Origin: Salinihabitans flavidus
GTDB lineage: Bacteria; Pseudomonadota; Alphaproteobacteria; Rhodobacterales; Rhodobacteraceae
Assembly: GCF_900110425.1 (NCBI RefSeq)
Contig: NZ_FODS01000004.1
Coordinates: 1-64,000, forward strand
Direction: 5' to 3'
Length of the DNA stretch: 64,000 nt
The translations under genes were made by a program, and so were the position numbers. Positions 34,229 through 43,873 of this stretch are shown piece after piece. Each line of letters begins with the position of its first letter. Within the stretch, counting starts at the first letter, position 1. The notes beneath the pieces are model-generated. The model was given only the letters and a program-made list of their open reading frames with translations, made no database searches and was not told the DNA's origin.

Positions 34229-34365
34229 TTCGGTAAAACGTCGGTATTTTGTCGGTATTGCGTCGGTGCCATTTTCCGAAAACCGCCAGATCCGCGCCTT
34301 TGGGATAGCGTGCGTTGCCGCGCCGCGGGGGGCAACGCGCGGGCCGCTCCCCTGCGCGGCAACGC
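34229..34365 (+). repeat. Composite repeat B: 11-bp phased GTCGGTA array plus GCGTTGCC units
   Basis: TTCGGT or GTCGGT starts at 34229, 34240, 34251 and 34262, an exact 11-bp period. It is followed by GCGTTGCC (34312-34319) and GGCAACGC (34331-34338 and 34358-34365). It lies 93 bases after the aminotransferase stop, in the convergent gap before the iron alcohol dehydrogenase. The array GTCGGTATTGCGTCGGT is shared with copy A on the other strand. No coding potential is seen. Confidence 0.8.
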
Positions 34366-34368
34366 CCC

Positions 34369-35514
34369 TCAGATGCATGCCTCGAACAGAGCGGTGACAT
34401 TGGCGGCGGTCAGAGGCACCGGATTGCCCCCGCAGCTTGGGTCTTTCAGCGCCATGGCGGCCAGTTCGGGAATCCTCTCCCGGCTCACCCCGAGATCGGA
34501 GAGACGACGGGGGATGCCGAGGCTGTCGTTGAAGCCCTGCACGAAGGCGCGGAACCCGTCGAATCCGCCCTCTATCCCGAGATAGGGCGCCGCGCGGTCG
34601 AAACGCTCGGCGATGGCCGGGGCGTTGAGGTTGAGCACGGCGGGCATGCAGACTGCATTGGTCGTGCCGTGATGGGTATTGCAGAGCGCGCCGACCGGAT
34701 GGCTCAGGGCGTGGATCGCGCCAAGCCCCTTCTGAAAGGCGGTCGCCCCCATCAGCGCGGCGCTCATCATGTCGGCGCGGGCCTTCAGATCGCTGCCGTT
34801 CTCAACCGCGCGCGGCAGAGCGTCGATGACGATCCGCATCCCCTCCAGCGCGATGCCCTGCGACATGGGGTGATAATGCGGGCTCGAATACGCCTCCACG
34901 CAGTGGGCGAAGGCATCAAGCCCGGTTCCCGCGGTCATCTCGCGTGGCAGGCCGATGGTCAGTTCCGGATCGCAGATCACGGCACCGGGCAGCACGCGAG
35001 GATGAAAGATGATCTTCTTGGCGCGCGTCGCGGTGTCGGTGAGCACGGCGGCGCGCCCCACCTCGGAGCCGGTTCCGGCAGTGGTGGGCACCGCGACAAT
35101 GGGGGCGATGGCCGCCGCGTCGGCGCGCGTCCACCAGTCGCCCACATCCTCGAAGTCCCAGACCGGGCGGGTCTGCCCGGCCATGAAGGCCACCATCTTG
35201 CCCAGATCGAGCCCGGAGCCGCCGCCAAAGGCGATCACCCCGTCATGGCCGCCCGCAAGATAGGCCGCCACCCCGTCATCGAGATTGGCGCCGGTGGGAT
35301 TGCTGTCGGCCCCGGCAAAGAGCGCGCGGCCCAGTCCCGCCGCGTCGAGGATATCGAGCGCGTGGCCCGTGATCTCCAGCACGGCCAGCCCCCTGTCGGT
35401 GACGAGCAGCGGGTTGCGAATGCCAACCTCGGCGCAGGCTTCGGGCAATTCCGCGATCCGGCCCGCACCGAAGCGGATGGCGGTGGGGTAGCTCCAGTTC
35501 CCGGTCAGCGTCAT
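34369..35514 (-). CDS. Iron-containing alcohol dehydrogenase
   Basis: The ATG at 35512-35514 (AAAGG upstream) gives 381 residues. Seen: the nucleotide-binding GGGSGLDLGK near residues 93-102, TTAGTGSE near 134-141, and the iron ligands in GLDAFAHCVE, AIHALSHPVGA and THHGTTN. The family includes 4-hydroxybutyrate and other NAD-linked alcohol dehydrogenases. It converges on the semialdehyde dehydrogenase/aminotransferase operon. A role in converting a hydroxy acid to the semialdehyde would fit, but it is not co-transcribed. Confidence 0.92.
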   Translation of the reverse strand: MTLTGNWSYPTAIRFGAGRIAELPEACAEVGIRNPLLVTDRGLAVLEITGHALDILDAAGLGRALFAGADSNPTGANLDDGVAAYLAGGHDGVIAFGGGSGLDLGKMVAFMAGQTRPVWDFEDVGDWWTRADAAAIAPIVAVPTTAGTGSEVGRAAVLTDTATRAKKIIFHPRVLPGAVICDPELTIGLPREMTAGTGLDAFAHCVEAYSSPHYHPMSQGIALEGMRIVIDALPRAVENGSDLKARADMMSAALMGATAFQKGLGAIHALSHPVGALCNTHHGTTNAVCMPAVLNLNAPAIAERFDRAAPYLGIEGGFDGFRAFVQGFNDSLGIPRRLSDLGVSRERIPELAAMALKDPSCGGNPVPLTAANVTALFEACI

Positions 35515-35664
35515 TGTTCTGCCTTTCGCTAAGGTGTCGCGCCGCACCCGGCACGGTCGGTTCATGCCGTCACAGACCCCCGGATCTGTCAATGCGCCAT
35601 GTCCCTTTGCGGCGCCGGTGCAGGTGCGCTACACCGTGCGCAACAACAGTTGCAGGAGAACGCC

Positions 35665-38217
35665 ATGCGCGACGCGGCACCACAGACGGTCTATCTTGAG
35701 GATTACACGCCCTTCGGGTTCATCGTTGAGGCGGTGGACCTGACCTTCCGCCTGCATCCGACGGCGACCCGCGTGCTGTCGCGCATCCGTTTTCTGCCCA
35801 ACCCGGAGGCATCGGACAGGACCTTCTTCCTGCATGGCGAGGATCTCAGGCTGATCCGCGCGGCGATTGACGGGCGCGAGATCACGCCGGAGCTGAGCGA
35901 GGCGGGGCTGCGCGCCGATGTGCCGGACGCGCCGTTCACCTTCGAGGCGGAGGTGGAAATCTCTCCCGCGACGAATACCGCGCTGGAAGGGCTTTACATG
36001 TCGAGCGGCATGTATTGCACGCAATGCGAGGCCGAGGGTTTTCGCAAGATCACCTATTACCCCGACCGACCCGACGTGATGGCGCCCTTCGAGGTGCGGA
36101 TCGAGGGCGATCAGCCGGTGATGCTGTCGAACGGCAACCCCGGCGCGCGGGGCGCCGATTTCGCGGAATGGACCGACCCGTGGCCGAAGCCGGCCTATCT
36201 TTTCGCGTTGGTGGCGGGCGATCTGGTGGCCCACCGTGACAGTTTCACCACTGCCTCGGGGCGCAAGGTCGATCTGGCGATCTGGGTGCGGCCCGGAGAC
36301 GAGGGCAAATGCGCCTTCGGCATGGAGGCGCTGAAGAAATCCATGCGCTGGGATGAGGAGGTCTACGGCCGGGAATACGATCTGGACGTGTTCAACATCG
36401 TGGCGGTGGACGATTTCAACATGGGCGCGATGGAGAACAAGGGGCTGAACATCTTCAACTCCTCCTGCGTGCTGGCCAGCCCCGAAACCTCCACCGATGG
36501 CAACTTCGAGCGGATCGAGGCGATCATCGCGCATGAGTATTTCCACAACTGGACCGGCAACCGCATCACCTGCCGCGACTGGTTCCAGCTTTGCCTCAAG
36601 GAAGGGTTGACCGTTCATCGTGACAGCGAGTTCACGTCGGACATGCGGTCCGCGCCGGTCAAGCGCATCAGCGACGTGATCGACCTGCGGGCACGGCAGT
36701 TCCCCGAGGATCAGGGGCCGCTGTCGCATCCGGTGCGGCCGGAAAGTTTTCAGGAGATCAACAACTTCTATACCGCCACCGTCTATGAGAAGGGCGCCGA
36801 GGTGATCGGGATGCTCAAGCGGCTGGTGGACGACGACGCCTATCACCGCGCGCTCGATCTCTATTTCGAGAGGCATGACGGCGACGCGGCCACGATCGAG
36901 GACTGGCTCAAGGTGTTCGAGGATACCACGGGCCGCGATCTGAGCCAGTTCAAGCGCTGGTACAGCCAATCGGGCACGCCGCGCCTGCATGTGCGAGAGG
37001 AATATGAGGGCGACACCTTCACCCTTCATTTCCGGCAGGAGACGCCGCCCACCCCCGGCCAGCCGGACAAGGGGCCGCAGGTCCTCCCGATCGCGGTCGG
37101 GCTTCTCAATCCCAATGGCGACGAGGTGACGCCGACGCAGATCCTCGAGATGACGCAAGCCGAGCAGAGTTTCACCTTCGAGGGGCTGCGGGTGCGGCCG
37201 ATTCCGTCGATCCTGCGCGGTTTCTCGGCGCCGGTGATGCTCGACCATGCGGAGGGAAAGGACCGGCGGGCGTTCCTGCTCGCGCATGACAGCGACGCGT
37301 TCAATCGCTGGGAGGCGGGGCGGGAGCTGGCGCGCGAAAGTCTTGTGCAGACGGTCCTGACGGGGGCGGCGTCCGATGCCGCCTATCTCGACGGGCTCAA
37401 GGCGGTGATCCGGGACGAGAGCCTCGATCCGGCCTATCGCGCGCTGATGCTGGGCCAGCCGACGCAAAGCGAATTGGCCGGGCTGCTGTATGAGCGGGGC
37501 GAAACCCCGGACCCGGAGGCGATTCACGACGCAGCGGAGGGGCTGCGCGATGCCAAGGCAGCCGCGTTTGCCGGGCTGCTGCCGGGGCTTTACGAGGACA
37601 ATCAGGTGCCTGGCCCCTACAGCCCGGACGCGCAGAGCGCGGGGCGGCGGGCGCTGGCCAATGCGGCGCTGTCGCTTCTGAGCCGCCGCGATCACGGCGC
37701 GCAGGCGCAGGCGCAATACGACCGCGCCGGCAACATGACCGAGCAGCTTTCGGCGCTGTCGGCGCTGATCGACGCGGGCAAAGGCGATCTGGCGCTGGGG
37801 CGGTTCTATGACCAATGGCAGGGCGACCGGCTTGTCATCGACAAGTGGTTCGCGCTTCAAGTGATGCTGGCGGCGCCGGAGGAAACCGCGGCGGTGGCCG
37901 AGCGGCTGACGCAGCACCCGGACTTCGACATGACGAATCCCAACCGATTCCGCGCGGTGTTCGGTGCGCTGGCGGGCAATCACGCGGGGTTCCATTACCG
38001 GGACGGCGCGGCCTACCGGCTTCTGGCGGAGTGGTTGATGAAGCTCGATCCGCTCAACCCGCAGACCACGGCGCGGATGTGCACCGCCTTCCAGACGTGG
38101 AAACGGTATGACGCGGACCGGCAGGACATGATCCGCGCGCAGCTTGAGCGAATCGCGGCGCTTGACGGGCTGAGCGGCGACACCTCGGAAATGATCGGCC
38201 GTATCCTCGCGGCGTGA
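35665..38217 (+). CDS. pepN: Aminopeptidase N (M1 family)
   Basis: The ATG at 35665 follows AGGAGAACGCC and gives 850 residues, the usual size for proteobacterial PepN; an earlier in-frame start adds 22. Seen: the substrate-binding MGAMENKG near residue 255 and the zinc motif HEYFHNWTG near 291 with the second Glu in LKEGLTVHRD. It removes N-terminal residues from peptides in the cytoplasm. The stop overlaps a small membrane protein gene by 4 bases (GTGA). Confidence 0.96.
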   Translation: MRDAAPQTVYLEDYTPFGFIVEAVDLTFRLHPTATRVLSRIRFLPNPEASDRTFFLHGEDLRLIRAAIDGREITPELSEAGLRADVPDAPFTFEAEVEISPATNTALEGLYMSSGMYCTQCEAEGFRKITYYPDRPDVMAPFEVRIEGDQPVMLSNGNPGARGADFAEWTDPWPKPAYLFALVAGDLVAHRDSFTTASGRKVDLAIWVRPGDEGKCAFGMEALKKSMRWDEEVYGREYDLDVFNIVAVDDFNMGAMENKGLNIFNSSCVLASPETSTDGNFERIEAIIAHEYFHNWTGNRITCRDWFQLCLKEGLTVHRDSEFTSDMRSAPVKRISDVIDLRARQFPEDQGPLSHPVRPESFQEINNFYTATVYEKGAEVIGMLKRLVDDDAYHRALDLYFERHDGDAATIEDWLKVFEDTTGRDLSQFKRWYSQSGTPRLHVREEYEGDTFTLHFRQETPPTPGQPDKGPQVLPIAVGLLNPNGDEVTPTQILEMTQAEQSFTFEGLRVRPIPSILRGFSAPVMLDHAEGKDRRAFLLAHDSDAFNRWEAGRELARESLVQTVLTGAASDAAYLDGLKAVIRDESLDPAYRALMLGQPTQSELAGLLYERGETPDPEAIHDAAEGLRDAKAAAFAGLLPGLYEDNQVPGPYSPDAQSAGRRALANAALSLLSRRDHGAQAQAQYDRAGNMTEQLSALSALIDAGKGDLALGRFYDQWQGDRLVIDKWFALQVMLAAPEETAAVAERLTQHPDFDMTNPNRFRAVFGALAGNHAGFHYRDGAAYRLLAEWLMKLDPLNPQTTARMCTAFQTWKRYDADRQDMIRAQLERIAALDGLSGDTSEMIGRILAA

Positions 38218-38651
38218 GCGGGATGGGCACAGCCCTCACCCACCGCAGCCAGGGGCGCAGCGTGAAGACGGCGGTGGGGCTCGCGCTCGCCTGGGCGGGG
38301 CTTGGGGGGCTGGTGCTGATCGGGGCGATGTGGTGGATCGTGGCGCTTCTGGCGCTGTTCACGCTGCCGGCGTTCTGGGATCTGCTGGCCAACCCGACCT
38401 CCGGCCTGACGCTTGACGACGCGGGGCTGCGCTGGTCGAGCCGGGGGCAGGAGATCGACCTGCCGCCGGCGCGCATCCGGGTGATGCGATTCGACACGAG
38501 GCTCGATCTGTCGGTGCGGGTGACGGCCATTCTGATCGATGGCGGCAAGCTGCGCCTGCCCCATGACGTGCTGCCACCACACAAGGCGTTCGAAGCCGCG
38601 CTTCGGGCGCGCGGTATCGCCACAGAGCGGCGTCATTTCACACTCCTTTAA
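38214..38651 (+). CDS. Small membrane protein of unknown function
   Basis: This is a 145-residue protein if the GTG at 38214 is used (overlapping the pepN stop), or 142 from the ATG at 38223. Two adjacent hydrophobic segments (about residues 20-36 and 38-56) are followed by a soluble beta-rich part, with PSGLTLDDAGLRWSSRGQ and later segments that resemble a PH-like fold. I recognise no named family. Translational coupling to pepN is likely. Confidence 0.8.
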   Translation: MSGMGTALTHRSQGRSVKTAVGLALAWAGLGGLVLIGAMWWIVALLALFTLPAFWDLLANPTSGLTLDDAGLRWSSRGQEIDLPPARIRVMRFDTRLDLSVRVTAILIDGGKLRLPHDVLPPHKAFEAALRARGIATERRHFTLL

Positions 38652-38787
38652 GTAACTTTTAACATAATCGCCCGGATTTCGGCAACTTCCCGCCGGGTGT
38701 TGAAACTTGGCCTCATGATACCAATTTACCGCCACGTTTCGGCCTGAATGGCCCTGCATCTTCGTCTGGCGAATGCAGGAGCCACCA

Positions 38788-40095
38788 ATGAAATTGAAAC
38801 ACGACCTGTCGACCCCCTTTGCCGGTCTGATGCCCAAATCGTTCCGGGACGCGGTGCAGAAGTTCCTTCCGCATGGTGCCGAAGACGATGAAAAGGCGCA
38901 CCGCACGGGCCGGGTGATGTCGTTCGAGGAACTCAAGGCGCGGCTGATCATTCCGGTCAACGACAATCCGCGCGAAGAAATCGAATGCGCGGAATTGCGC
39001 ACGCGGGGGCAGTTTCTTGCGCGGCAGGATCTTTGGGAGGATCTGGGCGAAGAGGTGCGCACCAGCGACCGGATGCGCGCCATCACCCGCAGCGGCCAGC
39101 CCAAGGCCGAGCTTCTTCTTCAGGGCGCGCGCAGCGACGCCGTGTCTGCGGCGGAACATGCGCTTTTGCACGGTAGCCCGGCGCGCGATTCGCGTTTCAT
39201 GGCCGGGATCGAGGCGCTGGAAGCGATGATGGATGAGCATCCAGAGGACTATGGCCTGGCGCTGATGGTGGCCAATACGCATATCGACATCGGCTGGGCT
39301 TGGCGCGGGACCGGCGCCGAGGACAGCGTTGCGGTGGTCAACCGCGAAGCCTTCGTGGCGCATTTCGCGCGGGCGGGCGACATTCTCGACAAGTTCTGCG
39401 ATCAGGAGTTCGACTCGCCGGCGCTCACGGCGGCGCGCTGCGCGCTTTTGCCGGGGCTCGACAAGGCCGCCGAACGTGTGGCCGACGATTTCGAAGACCT
39501 GATCGACTTTGACCCACGCAACCCGCGTCCCATGCGCCAGCTTGGCACCTACATGCTGCCGCGCTGGTACGGGGATTTCCAGCGGCTGGAGCTGGAGGCG
39601 CGGCGCACGGCGGCGCGGCTTGGAGATCTGTGGGGGGCGGGCGGTTATGCCTGGGTGTGGTTCGACGCGCTGCTGCTTGATCCGCGCGGGTATTCCCATA
39701 TCGACATGGACTACTTCCTTGACGGGATGACCGACATCCTCGACCGCAAGGAGAGCCAGCATTTCGCCAATCTCGTGGCGGCGCAGCTTTATCACGGCTG
39801 GCAGCGGGTGCGGCAGCCCTGCCCCGAATTCGGCATGCGGGTCGGCATCGCGCGCGCCCTGCGCAACCATTTCGAGGATGTGGTACAGAACAATCTGCGC
39901 GAAGTGCATCCGATGATCTGGGGGCACGCGTCGCTCGGGTTTGAAAGCGTGCCGGCGGGAATTTCTGGTGAGCGCATCCTGAGGCGGGGGCGCGAGTCGG
40001 CGCTGCGGGCGATTTCGCTGCCGTTCCTGACCGGCCTGAAGGACGGTCAGACGGTGAGCTTCACGCCCGAGGGCATTACCATCCTCGGCAGCTAG
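38788..40095 (+). CDS. Conserved-looking protein of unknown function, 435 residues
   Basis: The ATG at 38788 has AGGAG 8 bases upstream. The protein has no signal peptide or membrane segment. The N-terminal 60 residues are charged; the rest is alpha-helical with many Trp and Ala residues, and includes [10 protein letters not shown] and MLPRWYGDF segments. The spacing of helices hints at a repeat (TPR-like) fold, but no motif is clear. It stands alone between the small membrane protein and gatB on the same strand. I do not assign a function. Confidence 0.85.
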   Translation: MKLKHDLSTPFAGLMPKSFRDAVQKFLPHGAEDDEKAHRTGRVMSFEELKARLIIPVNDNPREEIECAELRTRGQFLARQDLWEDLGEEVRTSDRMRAITRSGQPKAELLLQGARSDAVSAAEHALLHGSPARDSRFMAGIEALEAMMDEHPEDYGLALMVANTHIDIGWAWRGTGAEDSVAVVNREAFVAHFARAGDILDKFCDQEFDSPALTAARCALLPGLDKAAERVADDFEDLIDFDPRNPRPMRQLGTYMLPRWYGDFQRLELEARRTAARLGDLWGAGGYAWVWFDALLLDPRGYSHIDMDYFLDGMTDILDRKESQHFANLVAAQLYHGWQRVRQPCPEFGMRVGIARALRNHFEDVVQNNLREVHPMIWGHASLGFESVPAGISGERILRRGRESALRAISLPFLTGLKDGQTVSFTPEGITILGS

Positions 40096-40168
40096 GCCCC
40101 GTGCCTCTTGCCCCTTTGCCCGCGCTGGCCTAGAACCCGCAGCGATGGCAGCCAAAGGAGTCAGGCGG

Positions 40169-41680
40169 ATGCTCGACCTCACTTATGACCCCCCAAAGCC
40201 CAAGGTGATCGCCGGGGCAAAGCATGACTGGGAACTGGTCATCGGGATGGAGGTTCACGCGCAGGTCCGTTCCCGCGCGAAGCTGTTTTCGGGCGCCTCG
40301 ACGCAATTCGGCGCCGAGCCCAATTCCAACGTGTCCTTCGTGGATGCGGCGATGCCGGGGATGCTTCCGGTCATCAACGAATTCTGCGTGGAGCAGGCGG
40401 TGCGCACCGGGCTGGGCCTGAAGGCGCAGATCAACCTTTGGTCCGCCTTCGACCGCAAGAACTATTTCTACCCCGACCTGCCGCAGGGGTATCAGATCAG
40501 CCAGCTTTACCATCCCATTGTCGGCGAAGGGGAAATCCTTGTCGATATGGCGCCGGGCGTGGCGCGCAAGGTCCGCATCGAGCGCATTCATATCGAGCAG
40601 GACGCTGGCAAATCCATTCACGACATGGACCCCAACATGTCGTTCGTCGATCTCAACCGGACGGGCGTGGCGCTGATGGAGATCGTCAGCCGCCCCGATA
40701 TTCGCGGGCCCGAGGAGGCGGCGGCCTATGTCACCAAGCTGCGCCAGATTCTGCGCTATCTCGGCACCTGCGACGGCAACATGCAGAACGGCAGCCTGCG
40801 CGCGGATGTGAACGTGTCGGTGTGCCGGCCCGGTGCCTATGAGCGTTACATGGAGACGCAGGATTTCTCGCATCTGGGCACGCGCTGCGAGATCAAGAAC
40901 ATGAACTCCATGAGGTTCATCCAGCAAGCCATTGATTATGAGGCCAAGCGCCAGATCGCCATTGTCGAGGCGGGCGGCGAGGTGGTGCAGGAAACCCGGC
41001 TTTACGATCCCGACAAGGGCGAGACGCGGTCCATGCGGTCCAAGGAGGAGGCGCATGATTACCGCTATTTCCCCGATCCCGACCTGCTTCCGCTGGAGAT
41101 CGAGCAGGCGTGGGTGGACGCGATCAAGGCCGCGCTTCCGGAGCTTCCCGACGAGAAAAAGGCGCGATTTGTCAAGGACTTCGGCCTTTCGGAGTATGAC
41201 GCGTCGGTGCTGACGGCGGAGGCCGAGGCGGCCGGATACTTCGAGAAGGTCGCGGCGGGCAACGACGGCAAGCTGGCGGCCAACTGGGTGATCAACGAGT
41301 TGTTCGGGCGGCTCAAGAAGGACGAGTGCGACATCACCGACTGCCCGATCCCGGCGGACCGTCTTGGCCAGATCGTGAAGCTGATCACCAAGGGCGACAT
41401 CAGCGGCAAGATCGCCAAGGATGTCTTTGATATTGCTTATACTTCGGGCCGGGAGCCGGAAGAGATCGTCGAGACCGAGGGCATGAAGCAGGTCACCGAC
41501 ACCGGCGCGATCGAGGCCGCCGTGGACGAGGTGATCGCGGCCAACCCGGCGCAGGTGGAGAAGGCCCGGCAAAACCCGAAACTGGCGGGCTGGTTCGTCG
41601 GTCAGGTGATGAAGGCGACCGGCGGGAAGGCCAACCCCAAGGCGGTGAACGAGATCGTCAGCGCCAAGCTGGGGCTGTGA
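40169..41680 (+). CDS. gatB: Aspartyl/glutamyl-tRNA amidotransferase subunit B
   Basis: The ATG at 40169 has AAAGGAG 8 bases upstream and gives 503 residues; an earlier ATG adds 8. Seen: the start [10 protein letters not shown], the kinase signature [17 protein letters not shown] near residue 155, [14 protein letters not shown] near 203, and a C-terminal YqeY-like tail domain. With GatA and GatC it converts Glu-tRNA-Gln and/or Asp-tRNA-Asn to the correct amidated form, as needed in alphaproteobacteria. gatA and gatC are not in the window. Repeat array C begins 20 bp after the stop. Confidence 0.97.
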   Translation: MLDLTYDPPKPKVIAGAKHDWELVIGMEVHAQVRSRAKLFSGASTQFGAEPNSNVSFVDAAMPGMLPVINEFCVEQAVRTGLGLKAQINLWSAFDRKNYFYPDLPQGYQISQLYHPIVGEGEILVDMAPGVARKVRIERIHIEQDAGKSIHDMDPNMSFVDLNRTGVALMEIVSRPDIRGPEEAAAYVTKLRQILRYLGTCDGNMQNGSLRADVNVSVCRPGAYERYMETQDFSHLGTRCEIKNMNSMRFIQQAIDYEAKRQIAIVEAGGEVVQETRLYDPDKGETRSMRSKEEAHDYRYFPDPDLLPLEIEQAWVDAIKAALPELPDEKKARFVKDFGLSEYDASVLTAEAEAAGYFEKVAAGNDGKLAANWVINELFGRLKKDECDITDCPIPADRLGQIVKLITKGDISGKIAKDVFDIAYTSGREPEEIVETEGMKQVTDTGAIEAAVDEVIAANPAQVEKARQNPKLAGWFVGQVMKATGGKANPKAVNEIVSAKLGL

Positions 41681-41699
41681 AAACCGCTGTCTGCATCGC

Positions 41700-41727
41700 G
41701 TCGGTATAACGTCGGTATTTTATCGGT
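41700..41727 (+). repeat. Repeat array C: three 11-bp phased GTCGGTA units
   Basis: GTCGGT starts at 41700 and 41711 and ATCGGT at 41722, again an exact 11-bp period. It begins 20 bases after the gatB stop on the same strand and ends 40 bases before the thioesterase start. The GGCAACGC units of copies A and B are not present here. Confidence 0.75.
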
Positions 41728-41766
41728 ATGCCGGGCGGTGGGCGGCCAACTACGGGACGGGGACGG

Positions 41767-42243
41767 ATGAGCGCGCCTTTCATGTCAAGTTTCATGGAGA
41801 TCGAGCCGGAGTGGATCGACTACAACGGCCATCTCAACATGGCCTATTACTTGGTGCTGTTCGACCGCGGCGCGGACGAAGCCTTCGAGGCGATGGGATT
41901 CGGCCCGGCCTATGCGGAGGCGCGCAAGCTCACGACCTACACCGGGGAGTTCCGCATTCGCTATCTGCGCGAGTTGCATCTGGGCAGCCGTGTGCGCATT
42001 TCGTTCCAGATCCTCGATCACGACGAGAAACGATTTCACGCCTTTCAGACCCTCTATCACGAGGACGGCTGGATCGCGGCGAGCGCGGAGTCGCTCACGC
42101 TGCATGTGGACATGACGGGGCCGAAGGTGGTGCCGATGCCCGAGGATATCCGGGCGAAGGTGTCGGCGATGGCCGAAGATCACGCCGCCCTGCCCCGTCC
42201 CGTGGATGCCGGCCGGTCCATCGGAATCCGGCGCCGGGGCTGA
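41767..42243 (+). CDS. Thioesterase family protein (hotdog fold)
   Basis: The ATG at 41767 gives 158 residues; an earlier ATG at 41728 would start inside the spacer behind array C. The segment DYNGHLNMAYYLVLFDRG (about residues 18-35) is the hallmark of the 4-hydroxybenzoyl-CoA thioesterase-like family, with the conserved Asp and Gly-His-x-Asn. It probably hydrolyses an acyl-CoA; betainyl-CoA thioesterases of the carnitine pathway are close in type. Substrate not assigned. It is alone between gatB and the DUF4177-like gene. Confidence 0.9.
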   Translation: MSAPFMSSFMEIEPEWIDYNGHLNMAYYLVLFDRGADEAFEAMGFGPAYAEARKLTTYTGEFRIRYLRELHLGSRVRISFQILDHDEKRFHAFQTLYHEDGWIAASAESLTLHVDMTGPKVVPMPEDIRAKVSAMAEDHAALPRPVDAGRSIGIRRRG

Positions 42244-42272
42244 CGCGCCGTGAAGACGCGTTGCGGCCGGAC

Positions 42273-42302
42273 GGGGCGATTTTCTTTTCGTCCACTCGCC
42301 CC
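42273..42302 (+). terminator. Hairpin after the thioesterase gene
   Basis: GGGGCGA (42273-42279) and TCGCCCC (42296-42302) are perfect arms with a T-rich 16-nt loop, 30 bases after the thioesterase stop. There is no T-run after the stem. Confidence 0.35.
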
Positions 42303-42361
42303 TTCAGCCCCGCGCCGCGGCCTGATAGGCTGCTCTGCGGCGATATCGGGAAAGGGACGCA

Positions 42362-42799
42362 ATGGGCTATGAATACAAGGTCGTGCCGGCACCGGCCCGG
42401 GGCGTGAAGGAACGCGGTGTGAAGGGGGCCGAAGCGCGGTTCGCGCTGGCCGTGGAACGGCAGATGAACCGGCTTGCCGAAGATGGATGGGAGTATCAGC
42501 GCACCGATACGCTTCCCAGCGACGAGCGGTCCGGGCTGACCTCGACCACGACGCAGTTTCGCAGCCTCATGGTGTTTCGCCGCATCCGGCAGGACACGTT
42601 GGACGCTTTCGAGCCGCAGCTTCTGGAGCGGCCCGCCCCGCCCACCGAGGCCGAGGCCGAGGCTCCGGCAGAGCCGGAACCGAAGGCCGCGCCCCCCACA
42701 CCAACGGCGAATGGCGAGGATGACGCCAAGGGCGGCGCCGAAAGCGCGGCACGGCGCATGATGGCGCGGGCACGGCAGTCGCTGGGGCGCGAGGACTGA
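42362..42799 (+). CDS. DUF4177-like small protein
   Basis: This 145-residue protein starts MGYEYKVVPAP and contains the compact ERQMNRLAEDGWEYQRTDTLP segment (about residues 36-56) typical of DUF4177 proteins. The last 60 residues are low-complexity, rich in Pro, Glu and Ala, with a basic C-terminal end. No enzymatic motif. A GGGAAAGGGA ribosome site precedes the ATG. It converges with bolA with only 12 bp between the stops. Confidence 0.85.
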   Translation: MGYEYKVVPAPARGVKERGVKGAEARFALAVERQMNRLAEDGWEYQRTDTLPSDERSGLTSTTTQFRSLMVFRRIRQDTLDAFEPQLLERPAPPTEAEAEAPAEPEPKAAPPTPTANGEDDAKGGAESAARRMMARARQSLGRED

Positions 42800-42811
42800 G
42801 CCACTCGACGC

Positions 42812-43069
42812 TCATTCCCCGATGTCGAGCGCCAGCGCGTGGATGCGCGCCAGAAGGTCCGGTCCGAGCGCGGCATGCACCGCGCGGTGCCGGGCGATGC
42901 GCCCCTGCCCCGCGAAGGCATCGGCGCGGATGGTGACATTGAAATGGCTTTCCCCGCCCTCTATGTAGCCAGCATGGCCACGATGGCTTTCACTGTCATC
43001 GACAACCTCCAGGACGCGAGGCTGGAAAGCCCGTGTCAGACGTTCGTGTATTTCCTCGGTCACGGACAT
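42812..43069 (-). CDS. bolA: BolA family protein
   Basis: This 85-residue single-domain protein has the BolA fold signature: VVDDSESHRGHAG (about residues 22-34) and HFNVTIRADAFAGQGRIARHRAV (about 42-64). The conserved His in the second segment helps bind an iron-sulfur cluster together with a monothiol glutaredoxin. It is divergent from the J-domain gene; bolA next to a J-domain gene and cobST is a common arrangement in this bacterial group. Confidence 0.95.
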   Translation of the reverse strand: MSVTEEIHERLTRAFQPRVLEVVDDSESHRGHAGYIEGGESHFNVTIRADAFAGQGRIARHRAVHAALGPDLLARIHALALDIGE

Positions 43070-43142
43070 TTTTCGAAGCTCCCCTGTTCAATCCGGCATG
43101 CTTTGGATTACACTCCCTGCTCCGAGTCGAAAAGGTAAGTTC

Positions 43143-43769
43143 ATGCGGAAACCAGACCCCTTCGGATTCGACATTTCGGTGTCATCCGCAAAGAAGAAAA
43201 ACCCGCGCGGTCGGCGCGGGATGACCGGCGCGCAGGAAACCTCTACCCGCGTGTGCGAAAAGGAGGGTTGCGACAAGCCGGGCAAATACCGGGCGCCACG
43301 CGCGCCGGACGTTCTCGACGATTACCTGTGGTTCTGCAAGGAGCATGTGCGCGAGTATAACCTGAAGTGGAATTTCTTCGATGGCACCACCGAGGCGGAA
43401 CTGAACGCGCAGCAATCGAAAGACAAGGTCTGGGAACGCGCCACCAAACCGATGAGCGACCCCGAGCAGCGGGCCTGGGCGCGGCTGGGGATCGAGGACC
43501 CGCATCAGGTGCTGGGGGCCAATGCCACGAAGAATCCGGGGCGTCGCGGCAACGCCAACAGGCGCCGCCTGCCACCGACAGAGCGCCGCGCGATCGAGAT
43601 CCTCGAAGCGGAGGACCACTGGTCGAAGGCGGAGGTGCGCAAGGCCTACAAGAAGCTGATCAAGGTGCTGCACCCAGACATGAACGGCGGCGACCGCAGC
43701 CAGGAAGAACAATTGCAACTGGTGGTCTGGGCCTGGGATCAGGTCAAGGACAGCCGGTATTTCAAGTAA
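43143..43769 (+). CDS. J-domain (DnaJ-like) protein
   Basis: The ATG at 43143 (AAAAGG upstream) gives 208 residues; an upstream start adds 15. The J domain is at the C-terminus (about residues 145-208) with the HPD motif at roughly 180-182, followed by the short end VKDSRYFK. The N-terminal part carries a Cys-rich segment (CEKEGCDKPG, FCKEH) that may bind metal. It should stimulate an Hsp70 ATPase for a specific client, not named here. A shared terminator with the fasciclin gene follows. Confidence 0.93.
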   Translation: MRKPDPFGFDISVSSAKKKNPRGRRGMTGAQETSTRVCEKEGCDKPGKYRAPRAPDVLDDYLWFCKEHVREYNLKWNFFDGTTEAELNAQQSKDKVWERATKPMSDPEQRAWARLGIEDPHQVLGANATKNPGRRGNANRRRLPPTERRAIEILEAEDHWSKAEVRKAYKKLIKVLHPDMNGGDRSQEEQLQLVVWAWDQVKDSRYFK

Positions 43770-43820
43770 GGCGACGTGGTCGCGCGATCGGGCGTCCTGT
43801 TCGAGTATTTGCGGAACAGA

Positions 43821-43850
43821 GAAAGGCCGGGCGCTGTGACCCGGCCTTTC
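43821..43850. terminator. Bidirectional terminator between the J-domain and fasciclin genes
   Basis: GAAAGGCCGGG (43821-43831) and CCCGGCCTTTC (43840-43850) are perfect 11-bp arms with an 8-nt loop, with AAA and TTT inside the arms. It sits between the two convergent stop codons, 51 and 23 bp away. Confidence 0.75.
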
Positions 43851-43873
43851 CCGTTCGCGCGCGAGTGGTTGGC

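Noticed and set aside
35629-37995. A 788-residue open frame antisense to pepN
   Set aside because: pepN has complete zinc and substrate motifs; the antisense frame is His/Arg-rich and has no family resemblance.
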